Shown piece by piece: positions 25,907 through 39,359 of a stretch of DNA of 64,000 nt. Each line of letters opens with the position of its first letter. Position 1 is the first letter of the stretch. Source of the DNA: Cinclus cinclus (taxonomy: Eukaryota; Chordata; Aves; Passeriformes; Cinclidae). The position numbers and the translations under genes are program-made. Under the pieces are notes generated by a model. That model did not search any database and had not been told where the DNA came from. It worked only from the letters and a program-made list of their open reading frames with translations. The DNA is taken from the NCBI RefSeq assembly GCF_963662255.1, contig NC_085055.1, forward strand, positions 16,974,704-17,038,703, given 5' to 3'.

Positions 25907-26045
25907 ATGGGTTGTGCTGCCAGCATTGTTCTGCTTCAAGCCTTTCGTTCTGTGGTACAGAGGAACTGTCCACATATCTGCAGGCGCCGACGACGAGAGG
26001 AGTTGTCACATGAATTTCTGCCGCTGGATAGTGATGATGAAATGA
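25899..26045 (+). other. Overlapping upstream ORF across the candidate alternative start
   Basis: An ATG at 25899, eight bases before the candidate start at 25907, opens a 48-codon frame (stop TGA at 26043-26045) in another phase over almost the whole candidate exon. If the transcript exists, initiation here would repress the downstream frame. The first ATG has G at -3 (CAGGATGC) but C at +4, and the 25907 ATG has G at -3 and G at +4, so leaky scanning to 25907 is plausible. Confidence 0.35.
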
Positions 26046-26071
26046 GCAGACCCAGGACTCTTATTATAATG
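25907..26071 (+). CDS. DOCK10: Candidate alternative DOCK10 first coding exon with MGC lipidation-type N-terminus
   Basis: An ATG frame encodes 55 residues: MGCAASIVLLQAF at the start, then VVQRNCPHICRRRRREE, HEFLPLDSDDE, and ending RPRTLIIM. It ends at a donor (ATG/GTATGG, GT at 26072) in phase 0, which is what exon 2 needs; a second phase-0 donor (GAG/GTGACA) follows 26098. Gly2 and Cys3 fit N-myristoylation plus palmitoylation, and the arginine cluster could add membrane affinity, so the inferred role is membrane anchoring of this isoform. An in-frame TAG at 25874-25876 closes the frame upstream. CpGs kept in the CGCCGACGACGAG arginine codons argue for constraint. The donor is not strong, and it could be a separate gene or chance; I could not align it. 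Confidence 0.5.
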
Positions 26072-29000
26072 GTATGGTATACTTTAATCAAGGGAGAGGT
26101 GACAGAATTATTATTACAGATGTTATGTGATTTTTATTTTTTTTTCCTCTGACTATATATTTGTAAAGAGAGGGGACTGACAGGCAGTTTGTCAGTTCGC
26201 TTAGTTTGCTGGTAGATTTGCTGTATGTATAATGTTACTTTGTAGGTGAAGCTGTGAGCTGCCCATAAGCTCTGTGCAAAGTAAATGTTATGTTATTTAA
26301 TTGTTGGTGGGTTTTCTTTGTGAGATAGGAAGCACTGAAGCTGGTAGTGTGGTTATGTTTTATTTCAGACTTGGAATTCCAAACAGCAGACAGTTTAGGA
26401 AATGTTTGCTGAGTCTGTTCAGCACAAAAACAAACCGAAAAGACAATCCAACCAAAACAAAAAAATCTTTACTTGCACCTAGGATGTAGTTGGAATTCCT
26501 ATTAAGTTATATGCAGATAAACTCCCATATATCTTTGCTTCAAACAGTTTGAAGCAGTAAAATGTTTTCTGGATCACTTCTTTCCGGTTTACTGAGTTGC
26601 CTCTATTCTTTAATGAAGGAGGGCTTGAAAGGCTCCCAGTCTTCGAGCATCATTTTCTTCCTGAATTAAATTTTTATTTTGTGATGGGAATTTAATAAAC
26701 ACTATAGGTTTATTAGAAATAAGTGACAGGGTTGTTCCTGATTATAAATCACTGTTTCAGATTGAGAAATATACTTACTACTGCCTAGTTACTGCTCTTC
26801 TTTGCCAAATACACATATGGTGAGCATTTCCAGAACCCTGGAGTGGTTTTTCCATCTGAGGTGGCAATGATTTATTACTCTGTGGCTCTCACTTGATACA
26901 AATATTACCAAGACACTGAAAATAGTATTTTTGTCAGTTTGGCAGGACTCTTGTTTAAGTCATTTAAGTGGTAGAGATTTGATGAAGTTCAAAGTGCATT
27001 CCCATGATACTCTGATCCCACACAGGGCTCTTACTTAATGGTGAAGGGTAACATCAGAGAATTTAGTAGTTGTCCTGAGCAGCTGTTTTGAATAGAGCAT
27101 CGCTGCCCATGGAGAGGTGTGTGGTGCAGTCATGGCAACCACAGTAGCAAAGACCCAATCTCAGCAGTGCTTTATGTATCAGCTGAAGGTATTATCCAGG
27201 GCAGGGAGGAGTCGCATGGTCATAAGGAGGAAGGAAATTGATTTCATCATTGTGAATGTGATGTTAAAGCTTCTTTTGCTCTTTTTGCTCTAAAAGTATC
27301 TCTGTATATACAACAAACTTTATTTTTTTTTTTTACTTTTTTATTCTTTTTTCACTTAGTGGTTAAAGAAACCTCAACAGCATTTAAATGAATAAATGTC
27401 TCCTTCCTGGTAGTAATTTCAAGCATGATGAAGTGAGAAATGTCTGGAAGCACATCCGGGTATGGATCATCTGTGTAACTTGCTGCAGTACTTGGAAGAA
27501 AATGGTAGTCTTGGGTGTGCCAGCCTTGCCAAACCCAGAAATACTCATCAGCAGCTTGAGCTGTGTTTCTTTGTGTGGTAAATGCTGAGATCAGGGCTCC
27601 AAGAGCAAAGCTCCCTGGGCTCTCAGGGAGGTGAAGCTTTATCCTGCAGCATGGAGGGAGCTGTGGAAGGACAGGTGTCCTGGTCAAGATGGTCTGATAG
27701 CTGATGCTGGGTGTGGGCTCTGAGATACCTCAAGTGCACCCCCCCAGTTGTACTAACAGGACCTTAGGTTTTCCTGGTCAGTGGTTAATATAACGGTGTT
27801 TGTTCTGCCAGAAGGCTGCCCTTCCCCAGGAGCTTTGTGGGATCATTTTCTGCCTCTCAGTCCCTTTGAGAAGAGGCGGAGGAGTGGTCCAGCCCTGTCC
27901 TGAGGCTGGGGTTAGGTGCAGGCAGGCACTTTGGAAGAAAGCTGTAAGGCAGAGGTTAACTTTGGACACATTTCTCTCTTCAGGATGTGTATTATTACCA
28001 TGCTTTTGTTTTGAAGCAGTTAATTATATAAATATTAAAATGAATTTGCTGTTAAACTTTGCAGTTAGGCTTAGGAATGATATGGAGGACTGGAAAGCTG
28101 AGAAAAAGGCGCTGCTTCAGACTACTTTGTGGCGGAATGAATGGTCCTGTTTCCACCTACAATCATGTTACTTTAAAGAGCAGCATGATAAACAGAGCTG
28201 GAGGCTACTGGGCCTCAATACAACATGCTCCTAACAAATGAGTTTTTTCCCTGGGTCTGCTGTAGATCATTGAGGATTATGTCTGTATAATACAGTGGAG
28301 GCAACTATGTAGATGAGCAAAATAGTGTTTGGTTCCCAGTGTCATTAGGCACATTGTGCTGATGCCAGGAGCTAAACTGATCCAAATGAGATTCCCAAGT
28401 GCTCATGTCTGAGGGCAGTGAGTAACTGGAGTGCCCAAGAGAGGTGAGGAAATCTCAAAATGCAGAATACCAGAAGTACACTGATGGGCCTGGGTGTGAT
28501 CATTTGGCTCCTGTCAGCTGAGGATCTGGCATTTTGTCTCTTTGTGCCTTCAGATGAAAAGATCTTCCTCTCTGTATCTTGTGTGCCGCTGCCTATATGC
28601 GCCCTACTGAGACCTTTGATATTGATTTCAGGAGATAAACTATGCCTGCTGTGTGAATAGCTTTTTGAAGTCACCAGGCTCTGCTGTCTGTTCTTGCAAG
28701 TTTGCCTGTCCTGTGTGTAGCAAAAGTAACATCTTGGAGTTGTCTTGATTCGGAAAGCAACCCTGAATCAGAGAGAACAACAGTCTACCCTAGAATGCTT
28801 CAAGCAAGTAAATAGCTCTAGGGATGTGCCCCATTTTCCTTTGTTAGTCACTGAAGAGGAACATCCTGGTAGGATATTCTTCTGGGAATTATTTTTGCCA
28901 GTGGCACTCCAAACAGGAGATTCTGTGGGTGCGCTCTATGAGAAAAGAAAGGAAGAAGTCCCGAGCGCAGACTGTAGCTATTGCTTAATGCCTACCTACT

Positions 29001-32000
29001 AATCACTGTATGAAGCCTTTAGGCATCACAGCAGGTATTTCTAACATTCTGGTCCTTGCAGAAAGTGAGGATTGATGTCTTTATCCAGAGAGTTATTTTT
29101 TTTCTTTGGTTTGTTAGTTTAGAAATCTTGTTTTACCCTTAGGCAAGACGGATAAATCATTAGTTTTAGATCCTGACTGGATCCACAGAGCTGGGAAAGA
29201 TGTTGGAAAGAAAAAACTGTAAATTCTGTCATTTACTGTTGTGTGTCATCTTCTCTTGGATGAAATCCTGGAATGTGCCAGAGACATTCAAAGTAAGTGT
29301 CCAAACAATCTCTAATATGGTGTACAAGTTGAATCACTGTGTTCAGTGACAGTGATTTAATAGACCCTTGTTTTCTGTGCCTTTAAGAGGATGTCTGCAA
29401 GAGCTGGCTTTCAAAATAAGTCTGAGATGGTGAGGTTTGAGGTACTAAAAGCCTTTCTAGAGTGAATGCAAATGGCTGTACATGCTGCTTCCACTACAAA
29501 AAGGAGAAGAGGAAGATGCCTGAAGGAAGAAAATTAAGTACATGGGTTATGTAGAGCTGTTTGGTGTTTTAAGGAGGGCACTAACATTCAAGATGATGGT
29601 TTTTCATTTGGAACTTGTGACTTGAAGTTCAACTTTATCTAGCAGGTCATTCTTTGGGTTTTTTAATGCAATTTATTGCAAACTGTGGCAGCTGAGATTT
29701 GTGTGATAAGAGCAAAGCATATTTGAAGATAGGATCCTATGTTCTACCACCCTCCGCTTTCTTGCCCATGGTAACAAACTACATAAAAATGTAAAAATTG
29801 TTTTGTATTTTGAATAAAATAATGTTACTTGAGCTAACTTATTAGCTTGAACACAGCAATATTCACTTAATGCTGCCCAAGCTGCTTCTCAGGCCACTTA
29901 GTTTGTAAATGGATTGTTACTCTTCTAAAAGCAGTAAAGAGCACTGAAGCATAGCTTTGACAGTTTTCCATCATCTAGTATTGAAGTTTACCCCCAGAAC
30001 TGTGTTCCTTAAGTTTTGTTACATGGTCTGTGTTAATTTTCTACTTTTAATTGAAGTAATTAATGCATTTAGGAGTGTGTTTCCTTCCTGCAATGTCTTG
30101 GAGGAGGGATTGTCTTTGCAAAGCAAGATTACCCAGAGATGCAAAACGAAGAAAAAAAAAAAAGCTCAGAATTTTCATTACTTCTTTGCTCAAGTCAGAA
30201 GCTTCAATGTGTAATACATTTTTAAGCAACGATAAGCATATGGAGCTTTGTTTGACCTTAACTTCCACTTCAGCTCTTGACCTCAGCAGGAACAGAAACA
30301 GGCCCATGTTTGAATTAATTAATAACATCAGCGTGTAAAGAGGAGAAGTAGTAAATGATGCAAAAAATGCAGTTCTTCTTCAGGGTAATTTTGGCCACTG
30401 TTCTTGTTTCCTTTGCAGCCTCTTTGTGTGCTGTGCCCAGTGCCCCTCAATGCAGTGACTGCAGTGACTGCCAGCCCTTCCCCTGGGCACCAGGGACAGT
30501 GTTCCTTGCTGCTCCTTAAGAAGGATGTTGGGTTTGTTTTGGTGTTTACCTGTTCAGACAACAGTTGAGGCTCTGGGTAGAGTTTCTTGTATACAGAGGG
30601 GAGAAAACGTGGGTTGGTTTTCATTCTTCAGTGTTGCAGTATCATGTAGTGTATGCATATGGTACAGGAAAAGCTGGTGGGTTTTTTTTAAGTGGCTTCT
30701 TAAAAGCACTGAGCAAATCTTCTCCATCTGATTTTGGTGCTCTGAGCAATGTTGTATATTGCTTTCACATCTTATTAGTGTTGCAGCAATGTGTATAGTA
30801 TGACAGTGTGTGAAATGCAATTATTATGAATGTGTTCACTAAATTTTTTATGACAGCTTATGAAGAAAGTGGGTGCAAAGCAATAAAGTGATGAAAACAT
30901 TTTTCTATATATAAAGAATTTATTCCCACTTTTTCTAGGGAAAAAAATAAGTAAGCTATTTATTTGTAAGAAATGCCGCCTGAAAGAAGAGGAGATAAAT
31001 TAAAGAGGCACAGAAAATATCTGTAACTCTTAGTCCTTGGAAGTGCTTTGGGAAGGTGATTTACGCATTTGAAAAAAAATCCCAGTTTAGGATGTGTGTT
31101 CAAAATACTACTTGAGAGAGAAGGAAATTGACATATGGAGAGGCAGAGGGGCTTGATTAAAGCCAGGAATACAAAGAGAGAAACAAACCCATACAAGAAA
31201 AGCAGGATAAAAAGTCAGGTTTTTCAGGCTTTGGCCATCTGCAGCACAGTGCTGTGTCACAGGCACATGTACGGACAGAGCTACGCACACACATGCTTGA
31301 TTTGTCACAGTTTTGTCTACGATACTCTGCAGTTCTGCTTGGCTCCAGCTCTCATGGGCTTTAGTAAATGCAAGCTTTCCATATTTCCCTTCATCATTTT
31401 GCTCTTTGGATTGTCATAGAGAGGAAGGTAGGAGAATTAAGAAGATCCCAGTGATCTGTCTAGTCTGGGATTTTGGAACTGAATGAGCTGTGGCTGTAAT
31501 AACCTGAAGCTCTGTATGTGATGTGGTGCATTCATACACTGTCAGCTATGGACACAGATTTTGCATTTGTTTGTGTCTGTCCTGTGTTTATCACAATATT
31601 AAATATATGAATTAAATACAATGAAAAGATAAACTAAATAATTATGATACTAACATAGATTTAAATGCCAAGTGCTAGACACAGGATGAACCACTTAAAA
31701 TAACCACAGTAGTATCTTTCAAGTTCTGGAAACTTGATTTGAAATGTGTTTCACACAGAATTTAGTAGAGGTATTTTCTTTCATACTGTCAGTAGACAGT
31801 ATAGTGTTGGATGGAAATATAAAACATGTACATATGTATTTGGAACCAGCAGCCTTCAGGTATAATTTCAGAGTAATGCTCTGGTTTTTTTTAATACTCA
31901 TCTTGGGCTGCACAAGGAGTTCTAGACTCATGACTTTGTTCAAATAATTTGGTCTTTTGCTTCCCCCAGTAAGGTTTTGGTACTGCTATGTATGGCTGCT

Positions 32001-32099
32001 GCTGGCACTGTACTGCCCAGGCTGTGAGAGTGGGTTAGTTTGATAGTTAGCATCTACAGAAATGAAGTGAAAACAGTGATACAACCTGCTGTAATGTCT

Positions 32100-32560
32100 T
32101 GGCTCAGTGTCAGCATACCCTGAGTTTAGCAGCGCTGTCACTGCCCGTGGCTCGCAGGAGGCAGGCTGGGGCAGCACAGGCAGTCTGTGGAGCCCCAGCA
32201 GTGCAGAAATCCCCCAATGATGCTCCATTCCCACTCCCAGCACACCGCGGGTGTTTGCAGTGCACCAGCAGCGAGAGCATTCCCCCAGCTGGAGCGCTGA
32301 CCTGCGATGGGCAGGGCAGCTGGAGAGCCTCTGGCTGGCAGGGACGGTGGCAGCAGCACTTGTATCTGAACGTGTGCTCCCTGTCCCTGGCCAGGCTCTG
32401 GCAGACTGGGTCTCTCTGGGTGAAGTAGGGGGAGTTGCAGCTGGTTCCAGAAGAGCACAAAGGAACAGTATATTAAGCTCATGCTTTCAGAAAACGATAT
32501 TAGTGCCAGCCCTTAGCCCTTGCCTCTCACTGGCCTTAACTCACGGCTGGCTGCGGTCCT
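32100..32560. other. GC- and CpG-enriched intronic block
   Basis: About 460 bases are clearly GC-richer than their surroundings and contain around a dozen CpGs (for example ACCGCGGG near 32246 and AGCGCTG near 32130 and 32293). Frames on both strands stay open because of base composition, and none looks like a known protein. It could be an intronic CpG-rich enhancer or orphan promoter, or the remnant of a GC-rich insertion. Confidence 0.35.
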
Positions 32561-35500
32561 GAGAGCTGGGCTGGGCTTTATTTTTCCTTCTGTTGTCAAT
32601 ACCAAATCCTCTGAGTAGCACTGAACTGGATTTAAATGCATATAGCTGAGTCCAGAATCCATTTCAGGCGTTTGGCCGCAACTATGGGGATATTGATTTA
32701 GCTTGGAAACAGCTCTGCCCTGTAAGAGGTATGCTGAGTGCAGAAGGGAGCAGTGAAGGCACCGGGGCCCTCAGAGAATGCTGGCCAACCAAAAGTACTG
32801 CCAAAGTAAAAGCTGCTGGGAGGCAGAGCTGTCGAGGCAAAGACAGTGGGCAAGAGAGGAAGAGTTAAATGATGAGAGAGAAGCCAAGTGGGAAATGCCA
32901 TTTCTTCTCATCTGAGATTAAATAGGCATGATGCTGTTAAACTTTGGTGAGATATTTGATTTTTAGAGGGCTACTCACCATTGCTCTGATATATATTCTA
33001 ATGCTGCTTTTTGCTTTATGCCTTGTTTTTTTCATAAGCTTTGGTTTTACTTCAGAGCATGCCTCTTCCTCATTAATATTAAATTCTCCTCCCTTGCCCT
33101 TCTTCCATCTCCTCCCTCCCAAAGTGTGGAAGCCATCTTCTGCTTGACTTCAGCATAAATAGGCTCCATTCCCCTCCCCTGCATGGATTGGAAATCTGAA
33201 TGGAGCACAACAGAACTGTTCCTAATATTTCTCACTTCCATGAAATTTCTGCTTTGCAACACCGATCTTAATACACTTGTTCTGAACCTAATTTAAATAA
33301 ACCAGAATGCCAGTTTAGCACATTTCAGACAAAAGCATTATGCAAAGTTTCATTGCTCTTGAGAGACAGAGTTTAACTCTGAACCTGTATCTTCATGCTT
33401 TGTACTCTTCCATCCATCAGAGCTATTTGGTTTTGGTGTATGTGGAAAGGTCTCTGTTCTGCAAGCTCTCCAGTAACTCTGGGCAGCAAAGCAAGGTCAT
33501 GTGGTAACAGGAGTCACTTCTCTTCATAGCAGCTGCTCAACCATTCTGCCATCAGCTGTGGCAGAAAGCTCAATGGATGAGTAGATATCGTGAGTGCACC
33601 TGCAGTGTAAAATTGTGTCATCAACTGTGTGCTGCAAAACCTGGTGTGGGTAGCTTTGTTCTTGGGTTTTTCTGTGCGTCTCAGGGGGATTCCCACCTGA
33701 TTGCAAAAAGCTCTCAACAGGTTCTGACTTCTAGATTGCATTTCATGAATCATACAGGGTTTTGATGAAAGGCAGCAGTGCTTCATGACTATCAGATGAC
33801 TGCTGTCATTGTGGGGGTGGATACAGACCAGCTCCAGCTTGTGGTATCTCCTGTAGTGGAAGGGGAACTGGACAAACACAGGCAAATGGTTTTGATGTTC
33901 CCCTGACCAAAGAGAGGTTTGTAAAGGCAAAAAAAAGGATTTAATTTGTAGTTCTAAGCATCATTTCAGCCTGTTTGAGGCTGGCAGCTCTACCTTCATG
34001 AGTAAAACAAAAATTAAATTACCTGCTGAAGTACTCAACTGAACTCTAGTTCCCTGCAGTAATGTTGTTTAGAAATATAGAAACAGGTTTGTTATCTTCA
34101 GAATATTTGGAGTTAAGGAAGATGAAGGAAAATGCAATGTCGAGGAAATATGGGAAATGTTCCTGGTCTTTCAGCTTTCAAATCACTTCCTTGAATAATT
34201 AAAGCTTCTAGCTTGAATTAGTGATTGGAGTGAGGAATACCACAATAGTGAAAGGATTAGGATTCAGCATCAAAAAGCCAGTCACATGAATACTTCAGGA
34301 TGTTTTGGGTGGCAAGGGTCTGACATCATCTCAAGGCACTATTCCAAGTCTAGTCCAGCTGAAGATGGCTCAGACCATGGGCCATGATCTCCTGTGCCAA
34401 GGTGTGGTAGCTGTACATGTGTGCACACATTTCCATTCAGACAGAAACTGATTACTTTGCTGTTCTGGGGCTCAATTATTTCTCTTATTTTAAACTCTGC
34501 AAGCAAATATAGTCTATAAAAGTGTACTTTTATTATCCTGTTAATGTGGTGCCTCTTCAGAACAAAATGTTATTTTCTGTCTCAACAGAAAGAAACTGTG
34601 TGCAATATCTTCCTTTACAATTGCTGTCTGTTAATAATTATTGCCAATTTGTGGTTAGCTTAAAAAATAATAGCTTCTCTGTGTGTGGTTTTCGATGAAA
34701 AATAGCCATTGTGATGTTTGTTGGACTTTCCTGCTTTAGGACTCACTCTGAGGGCAGTGTATGGAGCCAATTGAATCGAATACTTCATGCCTTTGGTGTT
34801 TGTTTTTCCTCACTTCTCATCTGTCAACTGCTGTGCTCATTTTCTTTTCATTAGTATTGATACTTGCATGAAGATGAGTAGGCCAGATTCAGGTGTCAGT
34901 TAAAAGTGTGCAAATCCAGCAGAATAAGGTTTCGACTTAAAGCAGTAACACAGATCAGAAGTTAAATTCTGTGCTGCTTGCATGTTTCTCTCCCCAAAAG
35001 AAGAAATTATGAAGTTAGAGTGGAAAATGTGTGTGGCCTCCCTGGATCAGCCAGTGGTTGGCTCTGAAATGGGGATGCTGGGAGTTGAGCATCAAGCCAC
35101 CAATCACTCATGACTTTCTTTGGTGCTTCAAGTAAGGATTTGGTGTAATTACCTTGATTTTTCCACAGGTTGTGACTTGTGTGCTAAAATTAGCTTGTGC
35201 AGAGTGCAGGCCTTAGCAGTAAAGAGATTAATTTCTGAAATGTAGATTCCTGGAACCAGATGCTTCCCCCATCGTCTGAGATGTTTCTACCATTAGTAAA
35301 TTATATGCAAACATTCATTGCAGCCATCACTATAGGAGATCTGATCTTAATGAGATTACAGAGAAGCTCTTGAGAAAAACTGCTCTTGGAATTGGGCCTA
35401 TTCTTTCTCATTTTTGGATTCTTCTTTTATGGCTTGAAGTTAAAGAATATAAAGTGCTCACACAGCTGATATACTTGTTTCTTTTCAGTGACTTAGCCCT

Positions 35501-37524
35501 TTCCCTGTCTTTAACCCATTCTCCCATGAGGCTGAGGAGACTTTCCTCATCTTCCCAGAATATGCATCCAGCTGCCTGTTTGGTCTCTTCACCTGCCAGG
35601 TGATGCTTGAGCCTGACTTTGCTCATTCTGGCTGTGGCTCTGGTTGGCTTTTGCAGTGCTCGAGTTCCTCCAGCTGTTGACCACTGTCAGCCCTTTGGTT
35701 TCAAGCAAGGGCACGGCCCTTAAGAAGGTGCAATGATCTAAGCAGTTACCTAATAGCTTGTTTGTTGCCAAGAATGTCCAGTTCCTTTAGCCTTTCAACC
35801 TTGTAATTTGCGCCCTTTTATCTTTTAACTGAGCTGTTAGGGAAAGAAACTTTGCTTGCTGTCTGCTCCCCGGTGTTGGACATGTGCTCTCTGAGACATC
35901 CTCCAGATGAATGTGAGCATCAAAGATAAAGGGAAGGCAATCCTAATCTTTAATCTGGTGTATCTGGCAGAAGAAATTCACTAGTGCTTTGCATTTTCCA
36001 GTATTTCCAGATACACAATATATTTTGTTGCTCATGATGCATCTGATTCTTCACGATGACCATTTGCCCCTTGTAGCACCTGATTTTGTTTGTGCTGACT
36101 GCGCAGCAAAGATGTCACTTGGGGAAGGACTCATGACTGGACTGTTTGTGCATCTGTCACCTGCTTTTGTTCAGAAATCCTCTGACCAAGCAGCTCTGAC
36201 AAACGCCATGCTCATTCTTCAAACTCATCTGTAAATGCAAAATATTTCAGCAGTTTCTATGGAAGTATACAGAATACTTGTAAACACAGTTTGAACTGAA
36301 GAACTATTTGGAAATAATAGAAATGTTTAGTAACACGTGCTTAATTCTGCCTTTTATATAAAGATAAAAGTGAATCCAAGCCTGGAATTATACCAATATG
36401 TTTTAGCCTGTCCTCTCTGAATATAAATGAAACTGTAAGTATCAGTTAATAAAATGTAAATCTGAAACGTTTTACAGTATTAAAAAAGCCAGTTCTTGAA
36501 GAATGCACTAAAGCAGACCTTCCCAGATGAAATGTTTGAGATGAGTTGACATAAAGGTTTGTACCAGCTCCCACTGAGAAGTTTCTTTACACGGTATTTT
36601 TAAGCTGCCAAAAGCTTTTGTACGTGCTAACTGCTTGCCAATTTTTTTCTTTTTAAATGAACTCAAAGTCAATTTTAAGTTACATGAGCCTGCAGAAAGA
36701 ATCTGAATTGGTGGCTAAACATTGTGTTTTATAAAATGCATTCAAAAGACAGCTGTATTGGAGATATTTTCAAAAAAAGTTTTGTTCCTGCAGCCAGGAT
36801 ATGTCTGCAGTGTTTCAGGCAGAACAAGGAGCTGAGTGAGGAGGAACTGCAGCAAACTCTGCTTTATTTCCCATCCACATCCTTTTCTGGCACTTGTTTA
36901 TGCCTGGCTGTAATGTGTATTTGTAGGAAATCAGAAGTTAACCTTTTAGTCTCTGATTTTCTGACCAATTCTTTTGTTTCCAGATCAAGTGGTACTTAGC
37001 AGAAACAAGAATCATGATGGTCTAGCAATTTCCCAGTAAAAGGGAATTTTTTGGACTTTCCAGAATTTCCATATATTAAAAAACCCCCCAGAATTTCCAA
37101 GTTAAAAAAAGACCTCTTGGTATAGAGTCAGTTGTCAGTGACCAGTTTAGGGTTGATGTAAGGTGAGAGTGAAGGTGCAAACAATTGTGTTTGTGTGTTG
37201 GATGCCAAGAGCAAGACAGGGGAGGGTGGGGAAACATCAAGGGGAGGAATACTGGTTATCCTCATCCCATTGGAGAAAATCATCCAGAAAGGGTGAAGGC
37301 AGAGGAATCACTGTGATTCAGCTTTCTGCCTTGCAGGGGCTGGGACTTGGAAGCTTAGAGCAGCTTTAGTGTATTAAGAATGACATTGTTTTGGTCCTGT
37401 TTTCCAGTTCGCTGAGTAATCATAAATGAATTTTGCTTTTTGATCTGTCCTTGGAGAGAAGAGTTCTATAGCAACTTCTTGGGAGGCCTTTGATACCTTA
37501 CAGAATTCAGATAGACTTACTGGA

Positions 37525-37900
37525 ATTGGAAAATTACAGAGAAGGGTGAGGAGAATCAGCTCAATTAGTCCATGGCTACATTTGTGCATGAAGTCTGGGC
37601 CTGAACTGGCCTGAAAGATAACTGTCAGGAGATATGATGGAAGTCATACAAATCAAGAATGGTCATAGGCATGAGGAATTTGCTTGCAGTTTTTTCTCAG
37701 AAAAATGAGAGAAGATGAGCTAGGGATCATCAAACTTATGGGTGACAAGTTTTGGGGAAAGAATTAATATTAAAACTGAATTTCCTTGCCACAAAATGTG
37801 TAAGTTTGAAAAATTACTGAAAAAATGATTGTGAGAGAAGTCTTTGAGAACTAAGTAAATATGTTGATGCTGTTTCAGGCTGGGAACCTGCATGAGTGCA
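37525..37900 (+). mobile_element. Ancient CR1/L3-type LINE fragment
   Basis: The words GGAGATATGATGGAAGTCAT, AATCAAGAATGG and, about 160 bases on, AATTTCCTTGCCACAAAATG occur in the order and spacing of the reverse-transcriptase 3' region of old amniote CR1-like elements (consensus GGGATATGATAGAGG...AATCATGAATGG...ACTGCCACAGGATG). It is strongly diverged and has no open frame. Identification rests on remembered consensus words. Confidence 0.6.
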
Positions 37901-39359
37901 GATTGAAAGGGTATTCAGGAGAAGTACTGTAACAGTGACCAAGGTCTGTACTTCTACCTGAGCACCTGCAGACACAGGTGCAGAAATGTGGTTTAAATCC
38001 TGCATGTTGTGACCATGCTTACAAAAATTGAAATTTGGCATGGGATACCTGAAGGAGTAGAATTTAATGGATTACATTATCTCTTCTTTTGGTCAAGGCT
38101 GGGTTACATGTAGTTTTAGTGACTTCACGTGGGCTTACTCAGGGACCCTATAAGCACTGCCACTTGAGTATTTTCCTTGTGTTTTTTGCCTTCTTATTTT
38201 GGTAATACTGAAGATTGCATATCTTTTTATATGTCTCAATTAGGATAAGCATTTCTTAATTAATAAATTAAACACAAAGGCCTGGAAAGGTGAAACAATT
38301 CTCTGGGTTTACAGAAAATTGTGTCAGAGTGAGAAATACCATATCAGATGTTGGCACAATTTGATGATGCTGTTTTATTTTCTGTGTTCCGGGAGAACAG
38401 AAAGAGAAGGGCAATGTCAAAGGGATGTAAATTGTCTTTCTCTCTTTTCTGCACACCAAGTTTAATTAATGTAAATCTGACTTGCAGAGTTTTATACTTC
38501 GCACCTTTTTTTTTTTCTAAAATGAGAAAATAATCTTGCTTATTTGCTTTTGAAATGTATGTGCTTTCTGTCTCCTCCAAAATGCCATTATTTAGCTTTC
38601 AATTATAGGATTCAGATGATGAATTATTGCATGCAGTTGCTTTCTCAACTGCTTAAGATACCCATAGGCACTAGAAGAGGGTATACAGGAATTTGTGACA
38701 TTGAATGTAAGTTACAAATATATGATATCAAACATAATAATGATTGTAGAATCAGCTTGCACATGTATAGAGGAGAGAATGTTGTAATGTTTGAAAGACA
38801 AAAAGAAGAGGCTTCTGGGATATTTTATGTCAGTATTATAACATTGTAGATATTGATTGTGACCTCGAGTCAATGAGCAAGTTGCCTAGCCTCCTTTTGC
38901 TTCAGTTATTCCAGCTGGAAAATTGGGTGAAAATGTAGATTCTCTTTATAAACCAGATGTCTGACCTGAGGTTTTTCTTGGTAAAGAAAAAAATCATTTT
39001 TGCAGCATAGCACCGATCTGAATAAAAAGGGTTAAAATTACCGTCAGAAAAGCAGGCAACAGGCGCCAAAGTCACAGCTGCATTTTCATGTCTGGAGATA
39101 GTGTAAATTCAGATGATTAAATTATTTAATCACCTTTCATGTCCCTTCATCACTATGTGTGTTGCTATCAAGGGCTGATGCCAGTCCAAGTAGATGGAAA
39201 CAAAAGGGGTAATGTTTGTTTGAAATTTCCCAATGGACCAAGCTGAAGAAGAAATTGAAGTAATTGAATATTTTGCTTTTGTAAACATCAGCAGTACAAC
39301 ATTGCTAATGGGAAGTTTATTCTTCTTACCTGATTGCTGGTGTAAGAAGCAGCATTTTG

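Noticed and set aside
32944..33147. Hydrophobic membrane-like short frame
   Set aside because: Begins at TTG rather than ATG, and hydrophobicity follows from T-rich sequence.
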